Positions 25,635 to 33,942 of a stretch of DNA of 64,000 nt are shown piece by piece. The notes beneath the pieces were generated by a model that had not been told where the DNA came from, searched no databases, and was given only the letters and a program-made list of their open reading frames with translations. The stretch covers positions 62,001 to 126,000 of the forward strand of contig CAJYPV010000028.1 in the NCBI GenBank assembly GCA_913776825.1, in the 5' to 3' direction. The first letter of the stretch is position 1; every line of letters starts with the position of its first letter. The DNA comes from Burkholderiaceae bacterium. Its GTDB lineage: Bacteria; Pseudomonadota; Gammaproteobacteria; Burkholderiales; Burkholderiaceae_C. Position numbers and translations under genes: made by a program.

Positions 25635-28169
25635 ATGCAGACGCCTCGCCCCCTGGCCTTGAGCCTCGCGTTGTCCGCCGCCCTCGGCACCTTCGGCGCG
25701 CTGGCCGCGCCCACCCTCGCGAATGCCGCCGGCGAGTCCTCTGCGGCGCCGGCCACGCCCGGCGCCAGCACGCCGGGTGACACCACGCCGCTGTATCGCC
25801 AACCCTCGGAAGCGATGCGCGCGGTGCTCGATGCCAAGGGCCTGCCGGTCTTCCAGGTGTCGCCGGATCAGCGTCTGCTGGCCATCGTCCAGCCGCGCAA
25901 ATACCGCAGCATCGCCGAGCTGGCGCGCCCGGTGCTGCGCCAGGCCGGGATGCGTTATGACCCCGCCACCGACAGCCCGCAGCTGCTGACCGCCATCGAA
26001 GCGCTCACGCTGCGTGACCTGTCCGACGGCCGCGATCGCACGGTCGCGCTGCCCGCCGGAGGCGCCTTCCATCAGTTGCGCTTCTCGCCGGACGGCAAGC
26101 GCTTCCTGCTGAATCGCCGCACCGAGGCTGCCGTCGAGCTGTGGGTCGGCGATGTGGCGACCGGCCGCATCAAGGCAGTGCCCAAGCTCAAGCTGCACAC
26201 GATGCTGGAGGACGACGTCGTCTGGCTGAACGACCATGAGCTGATCGCGCTGTCGGTCCCTGCCAGCCGCGGCCCGGCGCCGACCTTTGCCGCGCCGACC
26301 GGCCCGACCATCCAGGAATCGCTGGGTCGCAATTCGCCGGAGCGCACCCAGCAGGATCTGCTGACCAATCCGCAGGAGGCGGCGGTGTTCGCGCATCACG
26401 CCACCTCGCAGCTGGTGCGGGTGGATGTGGCCAGCGGCGCGCTGCGCACGATCGGCGAGCCGGCGTTGTTCAGCCGTCTGGAAGCGCTGGGCACGCGCGG
26501 TCAATGGCTGACGATGCGCCTGGCGCAGCCGTTCAGCTATCAGGTGGGCTGGGATGATTTCGGCTCGGTGGCCGAGGTGCGCGATGTCAGCGGCAAGGTC
26601 ACGCCGATCGGTCAGGTCAAGCTGCGCGAAGGCGTGCCGGTGGAGGGTGTGATCACCGGGCCGCGGCGCTTCTTCGCGTCGCCGGGCGCGGACGCGTCGG
26701 TGTATTGGGTCGAGGCGCTGGACGGCGGCGACAACCGCAACCAGGTTCCGCACCGTGATCGCCTGATGCGTCTGGATGCGCCCTACACCGGCGCCGCGCG
26801 CGAAGTGGCGCGCGTGGCGCAGCGTCTGTCGCGACTGGAATTCCTTGAAGGCGGCCAGCAGGCATTGGTCAGCGATTTCGATCTGTCCAAAATGCGGACT
26901 GCCACCGAGCTGGTCACGCTGGACGGCAGCGCGCCGAGCCGGCGCCTGACCGAGCGCTCGCTGCGCGACCGTTATCGCGATCCCGGCATGCCGGTCACGC
27001 GCCAGCAGGCCAGCGGTCGCCGCGTCGTGCGGGTGGACGACGGCGCGATCTGGTTCCTGGGCGCTGGCGCCAGCCCGGAAGGCGACAAGCCCTTCATCGA
27101 TCGCCTGAACCTGGCGGACAACCGAGCCACGCGCGTGTTCCAGTCCGGTCGCAACGGCGATGCGGCCCATTACGAGCGGCCGCTCGCGGTGCTGGATGCC
27201 GCCGGCACGCGGGTGCTGACGGTGCGCGAGAGCGTCAATGAACCCGGCAATGTGGTGCTGCGCAGCGGCGCGTCGCTGGCCGAGATGAAGCCGATCACTC
27301 AGGTGAGCGATCCCACGCCGCAGCTGCGCGGCATCCAGCGCGAGTTCGTGCGCTTCAAGCGGGCCGACGGCGTGGAGCTGTCGTTCTGGCTGTACCTGCC
27401 GCCCGGCCATCAAGCCGGCGAGCGCCGCCCGACCTTCGTCTGGGCCTATCCGCTGGAATACACCGATGCCTCCACGGCCGGGCAGGTCAGCGGCTCCAGC
27501 AACCGATTCAACACTTTTGCGGGCATGTCACCGCTGATGCTGTTGCTCGATGGTTATGTGGTGCTGATGGATGCCACGATGCCGGTGGTCGGCGACCCGA
27601 AGACGGTGAACGACAGCTTCATCGCGCAGATCACCGCGAATGCGCAGGCCATCATCGACAAGGCGGTGGACCTGGGCGTGAGCGATCGGTCGCGGATGGT
27701 GGTGGGCGGCCACAGCTACGGCGCCTTCATGACGGCCAACCTGCTGGCCCACACCGACCTGTTCAAGGCCGGCATCGCCCGCAGCGGCGCCTACAACCGC
27801 AGCCTGACGCCGTTCGGCTTCCAGAGCGAGCGCCGCACCTATTGGGAAGCGCAGGACGTCTATCAGAAGCTCTCGCCCTTCAATTTCGCCGACAAGCTGA
27901 AGGAGCCGCTGCTGCTCATCCACGGCGAGGCGGACAACAACTCCGGCACCTTCCCGATCCAGAGCGCGCGCCTTTACCAGGCGCTGGCCGGCACGGGCGG
28001 CACGGTGCGGTATGTCTCGCTGCCTTTCGAGTCGCACGGCTACACCGCGCGCGAATCGCTGGGTCACACGCTGTGGGAAATGAGCGATTGGATGAAGCGC
28101 CAGGTCGGCCCCGGCGTGGCGACGACGGCGGTGGCGGCGACGCCGGGTGCGGAGAGCGCGGGGAAGTGA
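25635..28169 (+). CDS. Exported S9-family prolyl oligopeptidase-like peptidase
   Basis: The 844-residue protein has an Ala-rich signal peptide (to about residue 32). A long beta-propeller region runs from about 60 to 590, and the alpha/beta hydrolase catalytic domain is at the C-terminus. The triad is visible: Ser694 in GGHSYGAFMTA, Asp in LLIHGEADNNSGT, and His in PFESHGYTARES. The sequence resembles the S9D glutamyl-endopeptidase-like group. It should act in the periplasm on short peptides. A perfect hairpin follows the gene. Confidence 0.9.
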   Translation: MQTPRPLALSLALSAALGTFGALAAPTLANAAGESSAAPATPGASTPGDTTPLYRQPSEAMRAVLDAKGLPVFQVSPDQRLLAIVQPRKYRSIAELARPVLRQAGMRYDPATDSPQLLTAIEALTLRDLSDGRDRTVALPAGGAFHQLRFSPDGKRFLLNRRTEAAVELWVGDVATGRIKAVPKLKLHTMLEDDVVWLNDHELIALSVPASRGPAPTFAAPTGPTIQESLGRNSPERTQQDLLTNPQEAAVFAHHATSQLVRVDVASGALRTIGEPALFSRLEALGTRGQWLTMRLAQPFSYQVGWDDFGSVAEVRDVSGKVTPIGQVKLREGVPVEGVITGPRRFFASPGADASVYWVEALDGGDNRNQVPHRDRLMRLDAPYTGAAREVARVAQRLSRLEFLEGGQQALVSDFDLSKMRTATELVTLDGSAPSRRLTERSLRDRYRDPGMPVTRQQASGRRVVRVDDGAIWFLGAGASPEGDKPFIDRLNLADNRATRVFQSGRNGDAAHYERPLAVLDAAGTRVLTVRESVNEPGNVVLRSGASLAEMKPITQVSDPTPQLRGIQREFVRFKRADGVELSFWLYLPPGHQAGERRPTFVWAYPLEYTDASTAGQVSGSSNRFNTFAGMSPLMLLLDGYVVLMDATMPVVGDPKTVNDSFIAQITANAQAIIDKAVDLGVSDRSRMVVGGHSYGAFMTANLLAHTDLFKAGIARSGAYNRSLTPFGFQSERRTYWEAQDVYQKLSPFNFADKLKEPLLLIHGEADNNSGTFPIQSARLYQALAGTGGTVRYVSLPFESHGYTARESLGHTLWEMSDWMKRQVGPGVATTAVAATPGAESAGK

Positions 28170-28193
28170 GCGGCGTCGTCGGCGGTTGATGCG

Positions 28194-28223
28194 GGAACTC
28201 GCGCTCATCGGAGCGCGAGTTCC
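28194..28223. terminator. Perfect 13-base-pair hairpin between convergent genes
   Basis: GGAACTCGCGCTC (28194-28206) pairs exactly with GAGCGCGAGTTCC (28211-28223) round ATCG. No T-run flanks it on either side, so it may be a 3'-end-protecting stem or a weak bidirectional terminator between the S9 peptidase and abiEii genes. Confidence 0.6.
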
Positions 28224-28238
28224 GTGCCGGGAAGAAGG

Positions 28239-29180
28239 TCAGCGGTCGCCGGCGAGATGGTTCCGCATCGTGGAGAGCAGCGAACCCACCGAGGCCGCGA
28301 GGTAGTCCAGATAACCCGCTTGATCCAGTGTCCGGGCGCGGGTGGCTGAATCGATGAAGCGGCTCATCTGCGCCTGGAAGGCTTTGTGATGAACGACGTC
28401 CGAGAGGCCGCGGATCGATTCGTCCAACATGGCCTCATAACCGGTCAGCCCGTAATCGCCGAGCTTCGCGACGACCAGCTCAGGCTGGAGCGTCGCGCCT
28501 TGCTGAGACAACCAGGCCAGGTCCCAAATGTCGCGGTGTCTGATCTTGAGCGCATCAGGCCCGACCGGCCGTCCCTGTTGATCGCGCATCGACGTGGGGA
28601 ACGCGACGACCTTGTCGGCCATGATTTCGGACAGCGATTCCGTATTGACGAGCACCGGCGCCATGGCCCTCACCGACTCGTAGTTGGCGATCAGCGGCCT
28701 CAGCTCGCGGGTGTGCGCCGGCACGTTGGCGATCTCCAGCTTGATTTTCTGGCGAGGCATCGCGGGATTCTCTGGCGCTGTCTCGATCGAGATCCACCAC
28801 TTGTCGACCTTGACCTGATGCGACGCGGCGTCCGACAGGGGCGCCGGCTTGCTCCTGACCGAGACCTTCAGCCCGAATCGCGCGCCGATGTGTTGCTCGA
28901 CGCAGGCTTGAATCCGGTCCATCTGATGACTGGAAAAATCGACGCCCCCCGCGAAATTCAGATCCTCGCTGTAACGGGGGGAGCCACGGCACAGGCGCAG
29001 TGACGTGCCTCCCTGAAAGACCAGGTCCTTCAGCAGGCCCTCACCATTGAGCGCCTGGAAGATTTCGTAGTGAAGGAGCTCCTTCTCGACGACCTGGCGC
29101 ATGGTGGACAAGCCGGGATTGGCCATCGCCAGATCCACCAGCCGGTCGAAGTCTTGTTTCTCGGTGGGCCGATCTTTCAT
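28239..29180 (-). CDS. abiEii: Type IV toxin, AbiEii nucleotidyltransferase family
   Basis: The 313-residue protein has the AbiEii nucleotidyltransferase signature FQGGTSLRLCRGSPRYSEDLNF (about residues 55-76), with GGTS and SEDLN in place of the common DLD. A conserved Lys/Glu-rich helical C-terminal half follows. AbiEii toxins modify nucleic acid targets, probably tRNA, and act as phage-defence or stability modules with the AbiEi antitoxin. The start overlaps the antitoxin stop as ATGA. A substitution in the second acidic position might weaken activity, but some family members appear to have it. Confidence 0.88.
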   Translation of the reverse strand: MKDRPTEKQDFDRLVDLAMANPGLSTMRQVVEKELLHYEIFQALNGEGLLKDLVFQGGTSLRLCRGSPRYSEDLNFAGGVDFSSHQMDRIQACVEQHIGARFGLKVSVRSKPAPLSDAASHQVKVDKWWISIETAPENPAMPRQKIKLEIANVPAHTRELRPLIANYESVRAMAPVLVNTESLSEIMADKVVAFPTSMRDQQGRPVGPDALKIRHRDIWDLAWLSQQGATLQPELVVAKLGDYGLTGYEAMLDESIRGLSDVVHHKAFQAQMSRFIDSATRARTLDQAGYLDYLAASVGSLLSTMRNHLAGDR

Positions 29181-29737
29181 TGGAACGCTCCCTCGTCGAG
29201 ATCCGGATCCTCGCCGTCATCCACGATCAGATTCGTATTGCGACCGACCCGGCGGAGGTCACGAGCGGCAGTGGCTCGCGTGGCGATCCGAAGGGGACGA
29301 CCCGGTTGAGCCAGGGTGGCCTCGATGATCTCGGACCGGGGGCGGCTGGTGTGGGTGAACTCGATGGTTCCGAACGGCGTGGCATGCACACCGCGCCGGC
29401 CCGTGGTCATCACCGTCAGTCGGTCTACCGGGATCTGTGAGATCGCGCCGTACTCGGACAGCATGGACTCGAGGCTGACATAGCAGAGGGCGTCGGGCCT
29501 GAGCGCTCGCGCGATTTCTTCCGCGATCCAGCGATTGCGGGTCGACGCGGCGGGGTTCACATAGAGGCCGCGTGCGGCGCGAGTCAGCACACCTTCGGCC
29601 ACCATGCGCTGCAGCGATTTCTCCATCGCCTTGTCTCTCTCGTCGGGAAAGAGCTTCTCGATGTCCTGGCGAGTCAGGACATAAATGCTCATCCGATCGA
29701 GCTCGCCCAGCCGGCGATGGAAGTCAGTTTTCAACAT
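29177..29737 (-). CDS. abiEi: AbiEi-type antitoxin and transcriptional repressor
   Basis: The 186-residue protein has an N-terminal winged HTH (SIYVLTRQDIEKLFPDERDKAMEKSLQRMVAEGVLTRAARGLYVNP). The AbiEi C-terminal region includes SLESMLSEYGAISQIPVDRLTVMTTGRRGVHATPFGTIEFTHT. AbiEi proteins neutralise AbiEii and repress their own operon. If the ATG at 29737 is used, it lies at the very edge of the palindrome below, so the transcript could be leaderless; an alternative ATG lies at 29692. Confidence 0.87.
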   Translation of the reverse strand: MLKTDFHRRLGELDRMSIYVLTRQDIEKLFPDERDKAMEKSLQRMVAEGVLTRAARGLYVNPAASTRNRWIAEEIARALRPDALCYVSLESMLSEYGAISQIPVDRLTVMTTGRRGVHATPFGTIEFTHTSRPRSEIIEATLAQPGRPLRIATRATAARDLRRVGRNTNLIVDDGEDPDLDEGAFQ

Positions 29738-29782
29738 ATGTGGACGCGAACCCTAACAAAATGTAGGGTTCGTGTCCACATA
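29737..29782. promoter_or_regulatory. Long palindromic operator of the AbiE operon
   Basis: Two 19-base arms, 29737-29755 (TATGTGGACGCGAACCCTA) and 29764-29782 (TAGGGTTCGTGTCCACATA), are inverted repeats with a single mismatch at the tenth base. They are separated by ACAAAATG. The site overlaps the start of abiEi, exactly where autorepression by AbiEi dimers would occur. It is the largest palindrome I saw in the window. Confidence 0.85.
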
Positions 29783-29837
29783 AGGGGCAAGATCGATGGG
29801 TTTCGAGCCCGCCTGTCGTCAGGCGGAGCCCTGCCCG

Positions 29838-30728
29838 TCAACGCCGACCGCCCGACCCGCCGCGCCGCGGCCCGCCCTGCGGTCCCCGAGCGGGACGGGG
29901 CTCGCTGCGCGGCTGCGACACATCGGCCAGCAGCAGGCTGGCGCGGACCAGCGATTCGACAGCGTCGTCCAAGGTATCCGGCGGCTCCAGGCTCTCGATC
30001 TCTTCCAGCAGCGCGTCCGCATCCTCCAGATCCTCCGGATCCAGGTGCATGTAGAGCTGCGCCAGCGGCTCGGTGATCTGCGATTCATCGAGGTTCATCA
30101 GCCCCGGCATGACGTCGGCGGCGAGCGAGAAACCCGCGACCCAGGGCAGCACGGTCTCCGAGGGCGAGGCCTCTTCGTCCAGTTCGAAGACCCACGGGTC
30201 GAACCACTGCCGATCCGCAATCGCCCGGGCCAGTTCGCGGTGGCGGCGCTGCACCAGCGTCAGCAGCGGCTGGCCGTCATAACGCGCCGGCGCCTCACGG
30301 CCTTCGCTGTCCAGCACCCACGGCCACCAGGTCGACAGCGGCACCGGTCGCGGCTGCAACACGACCGCGACCAGGAAACCATCCAGCATCGAGACATCCA
30401 GCGGCTCCAGCGGCGCAGGCACCGCATCGAGCAAGGACTCCAGGCTTTCCAGATCCCGATCGCTCCATTCGGCCGGCGGCGCAGGCGGTGCGTGGTGGGC
30501 GGGAGCGCGCGGCGCGGTCATGCGCGGCTCATCGCTGCCCGCGCGTGCGGCGGGACGAGACGTGGGGTGCTGCGCAGGACTTGGTGCGGAGCGCGGGCCC
30601 GCGCCGGCAGGACGCGCCGCGCCGCGAGGGCCGGGCGCGCGCGAGGGGGAAGCGCTCGATGACGGCGAGGATCGGCCGCCGGCTTGGGCCGGGCGGGAAG
30701 GCTTCGAAGGGGGCTTGGGCGCGCTCAT
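29838..30728 (-). CDS. YecA/UPF0149 paralogue with low-complexity N-terminus
   Basis: The 296-residue protein starts at ATG 30728 (MSAPKPPSKPSRPAQAGG). About 85 residues of Pro/Ala/Ser/Arg-rich sequence precede a YecA domain (LLDAVPAPLEPLDVSMLDGFLVAVVLQPRPVPLSTWWPWV and ETVLPWVAGFSLAADVMPGLMNL). The C-terminus is a Gly/Arg tail with no SEC-C motif. It is paralogous to 17423-18256. A later in-frame ATG would remove most of the low-complexity part, so the true start is uncertain. Confidence 0.8.
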   Translation of the reverse strand: MSAPKPPSKPSRPAQAGGRSSPSSSASPSRAPGPRGAARPAGAGPRSAPSPAQHPTSRPAARAGSDEPRMTAPRAPAHHAPPAPPAEWSDRDLESLESLLDAVPAPLEPLDVSMLDGFLVAVVLQPRPVPLSTWWPWVLDSEGREAPARYDGQPLLTLVQRRHRELARAIADRQWFDPWVFELDEEASPSETVLPWVAGFSLAADVMPGLMNLDESQITEPLAQLYMHLDPEDLEDADALLEEIESLEPPDTLDDAVESLVRASLLLADVSQPRSEPRPARGPQGGPRRGGSGGRR

Positions 30729-30864
30729 CGCGGCATTATCCGAGAGCCGTTCCGCGACAGCGTCGTGTGGTTCTCCACGCACCGGATGACAACCTCTCGC
30801 TTACACCTGCTGACGATTTTTCGCAAGGCTCCCACCTACTGGGGATGTGATTGGCCGAGGGTTC

Positions 30865-30972
30865 GCCCTAGAGTTGGTTTCAAGCGATGCCACGGCATCG
30901 CACCGATCCCAACGACGTCCTTTCTGAGGACTTGCAACGCCCGGTCAGCTCGCTGGCTGGGCGTCCTTTTTT
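30865..30972 (+). ncRNA. Candidate small RNA with three stems and a terminator
   Basis: The plus strand contains GCGATGC/GCATCGC (30884-30890 with 30895-30901, loop CACG), GTCCT/AGGAC (30917-30921 with 30927-30931), and a terminator stem ACGCCC/GGGCGT (30937-30942 with 30959-30964) followed by CCTTTTTT. No protein-coding frame on the plus strand precedes this terminator, so it must end an RNA of its own. A possible -10 element, TAGAGT, sits at 30869-30874. The 5' end is not fixed. It was not recognised as a known RNA family. Confidence 0.55.
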
Positions 30973-31031
30973 GTGGATCGTGTGACCGCCCGCCCGCCCG
31001 CCCGGCATTCGGCAGCCAGGCCGCGGCGCCG

Positions 31032-31970
31032 TCAGAACCCGTCGCCCATCGATGCCCGCAGATGCTCGATCAGCAAGCGCACGCCCTGCGGCGTGTGACT
31101 GCTCCACGGATGCACGGCATAGATCGCATCGCCGAAGAAGCCGACCGCGCGCCACCCGGGCAGCACCTCCATCAGCCGCCCCTCACGAACCGACGCACTG
31201 GCGCTGAAATCCGGCAGCAAGGCCAGCCCCAGGCCGGCGAGCGCCGCCTCCCGCAGCACCTCGCTGTTGCCCGCTCGCAGAACGCCTTGCACCGGCACGC
31301 GCAGGCGCTCGGCCGGCACGCCTTCGCGTCGCTCGAAAAACCAGTGCGCGGGCCCGGGCCGCAGATACGCGAGGCAGCGGTGTTGCACCAGTTCGGCGGG
31401 ATGCTGCGGATGCCCGGCGCGCGCCAGGTAGTCGGGGCTCGCCAACAGGAGCGCGCGCGACGCGCAGAGCTTGAAGGCGACATGCGTGTCCGGCGGCTGG
31501 CTGGTGTGGCGGATCGCCAGATCGAAGCCCTCCTGCGCCAGCGGCACCAGCCGATCGGACAGGTCCAGCTCGATGCGCAGCGCGGGATAGCGCTCGAAAA
31601 ACGGCACCAGCAGCGGCGCCACCTGCTGACGACCCAACGCCACCGGCGCGGTGACCCGCAGCAGGCCGCGCGGCGCCCCGGCCGCATCACGGGCTTCGGT
31701 CAGGCTGCGGCTGAGCAGCGCCAGGCCCGGCTCGGCCTGGTCGACCAGCCGCTGGCCGGCCTCGGTCAGACGGACCGAGCGGGTGGTGCGCTGCACCAGT
31801 TGCTGGTCCAGGTGCCGTTCCAGGTCGGCCACCCGCTGGCTCACCGCCGCCTTCGACAGCGACAGACGCTGCGCCGCCTGGGTGAAGCTGCCCAGCTGGG
31901 CCACGGCGATCAGCGCCTGCAGTTGCGACCACAACAGCTCTTCTCGAATCGCGGGGCGAAGCGCTGCCAT
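31032..31970 (-). CDS. LysR-family regulator next to mmsA
   Basis: The 312-residue protein from ATG 31970 has the HTH LQALIAVAQLGSFTQAAQRLSLSKAAVSQRVADLERHLDQQLVQRTTRSV and a CrgA-type effector domain. An in-frame start at 32072 would add 34 low-complexity residues and overlap the operator region, so it is less likely. It is divergent from mmsA and is its probable regulator. Confidence 0.86.
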   Translation of the reverse strand: MAALRPAIREELLWSQLQALIAVAQLGSFTQAAQRLSLSKAAVSQRVADLERHLDQQLVQRTTRSVRLTEAGQRLVDQAEPGLALLSRSLTEARDAAGAPRGLLRVTAPVALGRQQVAPLLVPFFERYPALRIELDLSDRLVPLAQEGFDLAIRHTSQPPDTHVAFKLCASRALLLASPDYLARAGHPQHPAELVQHRCLAYLRPGPAHWFFERREGVPAERLRVPVQGVLRAGNSEVLREAALAGLGLALLPDFSASASVREGRLMEVLPGWRAVGFFGDAIYAVHPWSSHTPQGVRLLIEHLRASMGDGF

Positions 31971-32075
31971 CGACGAGTCGTCGCCTGATGGATCGGGCGT
32001 GCAGCGCTCATCGGGGGCCTGGATCGAGGCGGTCGCCGATGACGACGTCGGACGGGAGAAAGGCTTCACCATGAT

Positions 32076-32093
32076 TGTTCAGTTTATCGAACA
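32076..32093. promoter_or_regulatory. Candidate LysR box before mmsA
   Basis: TGTTC (32076-32080) and GAACA (32089-32093) form an interrupted dyad of the T-N11-A kind, located between the LysR gene and mmsA, 92 bases before the mmsA start. Confidence 0.5.
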
Positions 32094-32184
32094 GTCTGGC
32101 CGGTGCATTGGCCTAGGCAGGTCGCCGCGTGCTGCCTAGACTGCATCGCATGCCTCCCAGGAGGCGCCCACACCGGAGACCGCC

Positions 32185-33708
32185 GTGACCGCATCCCCCG
32201 TCCCCTACAGCGACAGCGCCGACCTGACCCACTTCATCGGCGGCCGGCGCGTGCCCGCCACCTCCGGCCGCACCCAGGCGGTCTACAACCCGGCCACCGG
32301 CGCGGTCGCCCGTCAGTTGCAACTGGGCAGCGTGGCGGATGTGGAAACGGCCGTGGCGGCGGCTCAGGCGGCTTTCCCGGCCTGGGCGGATGCACCGCCG
32401 CTGCGCCGGGCGCGGGTGATGTTCAAGTTCCTGGAGCTGCTCAACCAGCACCGCGACCGGCTGGCCGCGATGATCACGGCGGAGCACGGCAAGGTGTTCA
32501 CCGATGCGCAGGGTGAGGTCAGTCGGGGCATCGATGTCGTCGAATTCGCCTGCGGCGTGCCGCAATTGCTCAAGGGCGATTACACCGAGCAGGTCTCCAC
32601 CGGCATCGACAACTGGACGATGCGCCAGCCGCTCGGCGTGGTCGCCGGCATCACCCCCTTCAACTTCCCGTTCATGGTGCCGATGTGGATGGCGCCGCTG
32701 GCGATCGCCACCGGCAATGCCTTCATCCTCAAGCCCAGTGAACGCGATCCCTCGCCCAGCCTGCTGGTCGGCGAGTTGTGGCGCGAGGCCGGTCTGCCGG
32801 ATGGCATCTTCAATGTGGTCCAGGGCGACAAGCAGGTCGTGGACGCGCTGGTGCAGCATCCGGATGTGAAGGCGCTGAGCTTCGTCGGCTCCACCCCGAT
32901 CGCCCAAAGCCTGTATGAGGCCGGCGCGCGCCACGGCAAGCGGGTGCAGGCCCTGGGCGGCGCGAAGAATCACATGGTGGTGATGCCGGATGCCGATCTG
33001 GACCAAGCCGTCGATGCGCTGATCGGCGCGGCTTATGGCTCGGCGGGCGAGCGCTGCATGGCGATCTCGGTGGCGGTGCTGGTGGGCGAGGTGGGCGACC
33101 GGCTGGTGCCGCGTCTGGCCGAACGCGCCCGGCAGCTCAAGATCCGCAACGGCATGGATCTGGCGGCGGAGATGGGACCGATCGTCACCCGCGAGGCGCG
33201 TGACCGCATCGAGACCGCCATCGCGCGCGGCGTCGAGGAAGGCGCCACGCTGATGGTGGATGGCCGCGGGCATCAGGTCGACGGTCATCCGGAGGGCTTC
33301 TTCACCGGCGGCACGCTGTTCGACCATGTCCAGCCGCACATGCGGCTCTACAAGGAGGAGATCTTCGGCCCGGTGCTGGCCTGCGTCCGGGTGCGCGACT
33401 TCGCCGAGGCGCTGGCGCTGGTCAACGACCATGAGTTCGGCAACGGCGTGGCCTGCTTCACCAGCGACGGCAACGTGGCCCGCGAATTCGCGCGACGGGT
33501 GCAGGTGGGCATGGTCGGCATCAATGTGCCGATTCCGGTGCCGATGGCCTGGCAAGGCTTCGGCGGCTGGAAGAAGAGCCTGTTCGGCGACATGCATGCC
33601 TACGGCGAAGAGGGCGTGCGCTTCTACACCAAGCAAAAGAGCGTGATGCAGCGCTGGCCCGCCAGCATCGGCAAGGGTGCCGAGTTCACGATGCCGACCA
33701 GCTCCTGA
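32185..33708 (+). CDS. mmsA: CoA-acylating methylmalonate-semialdehyde dehydrogenase
   Basis: The 507-residue protein starts at GTG 32185. It belongs to the aldehyde dehydrogenase superfamily, with GITPFNFPFMVPMWM, KPSERDPS, the MmsA-specific ALGGAKNHMVVMPDADLD and the catalytic Cys in GSAGERCMAIS. It oxidises methylmalonate or malonate semialdehyde to propionyl- or acetyl-CoA in valine and beta-alanine breakdown. No mmsB or other valine genes lie next to it, so it appears as a single unit under the divergent LysR regulator. Confidence 0.9.
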   Translation: MTASPVPYSDSADLTHFIGGRRVPATSGRTQAVYNPATGAVARQLQLGSVADVETAVAAAQAAFPAWADAPPLRRARVMFKFLELLNQHRDRLAAMITAEHGKVFTDAQGEVSRGIDVVEFACGVPQLLKGDYTEQVSTGIDNWTMRQPLGVVAGITPFNFPFMVPMWMAPLAIATGNAFILKPSERDPSPSLLVGELWREAGLPDGIFNVVQGDKQVVDALVQHPDVKALSFVGSTPIAQSLYEAGARHGKRVQALGGAKNHMVVMPDADLDQAVDALIGAAYGSAGERCMAISVAVLVGEVGDRLVPRLAERARQLKIRNGMDLAAEMGPIVTREARDRIETAIARGVEEGATLMVDGRGHQVDGHPEGFFTGGTLFDHVQPHMRLYKEEIFGPVLACVRVRDFAEALALVNDHEFGNGVACFTSDGNVAREFARRVQVGMVGINVPIPVPMAWQGFGGWKKSLFGDMHAYGEEGVRFYTKQKSVMQRWPASIGKGAEFTMPTSS

Positions 33709-33942
33709 CGGGACCTCGTTCGCCGGAACGGGCCTCGGCCGCTCGTGCGGCGCGGTCCGGTGCGGTCCGGCGCGCGCGCGTGGCGTCGTGGTTGGGGCCG
33801 CCATCGACGGCCATCGTCTCCCGGCGCCCCGCATCAGCACGGAAGCCGGGGCGCGTCGATCTTTTTCCGGCCGATCGGTGCGGATGAGGCCGCCATGCGA
33901 CAGCGCCGCAAGAAGCGCCGTTACATCGGCTAACCTCTCTGG

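Noticed and set aside
33895..33933. Tiny basic peptide MRQRRKKRRYIG just before the TPR-GGDEF gene, as a leader peptide
   Set aside because: It is 12 codons with no attenuator-like stems after it and no clear ribosome site.
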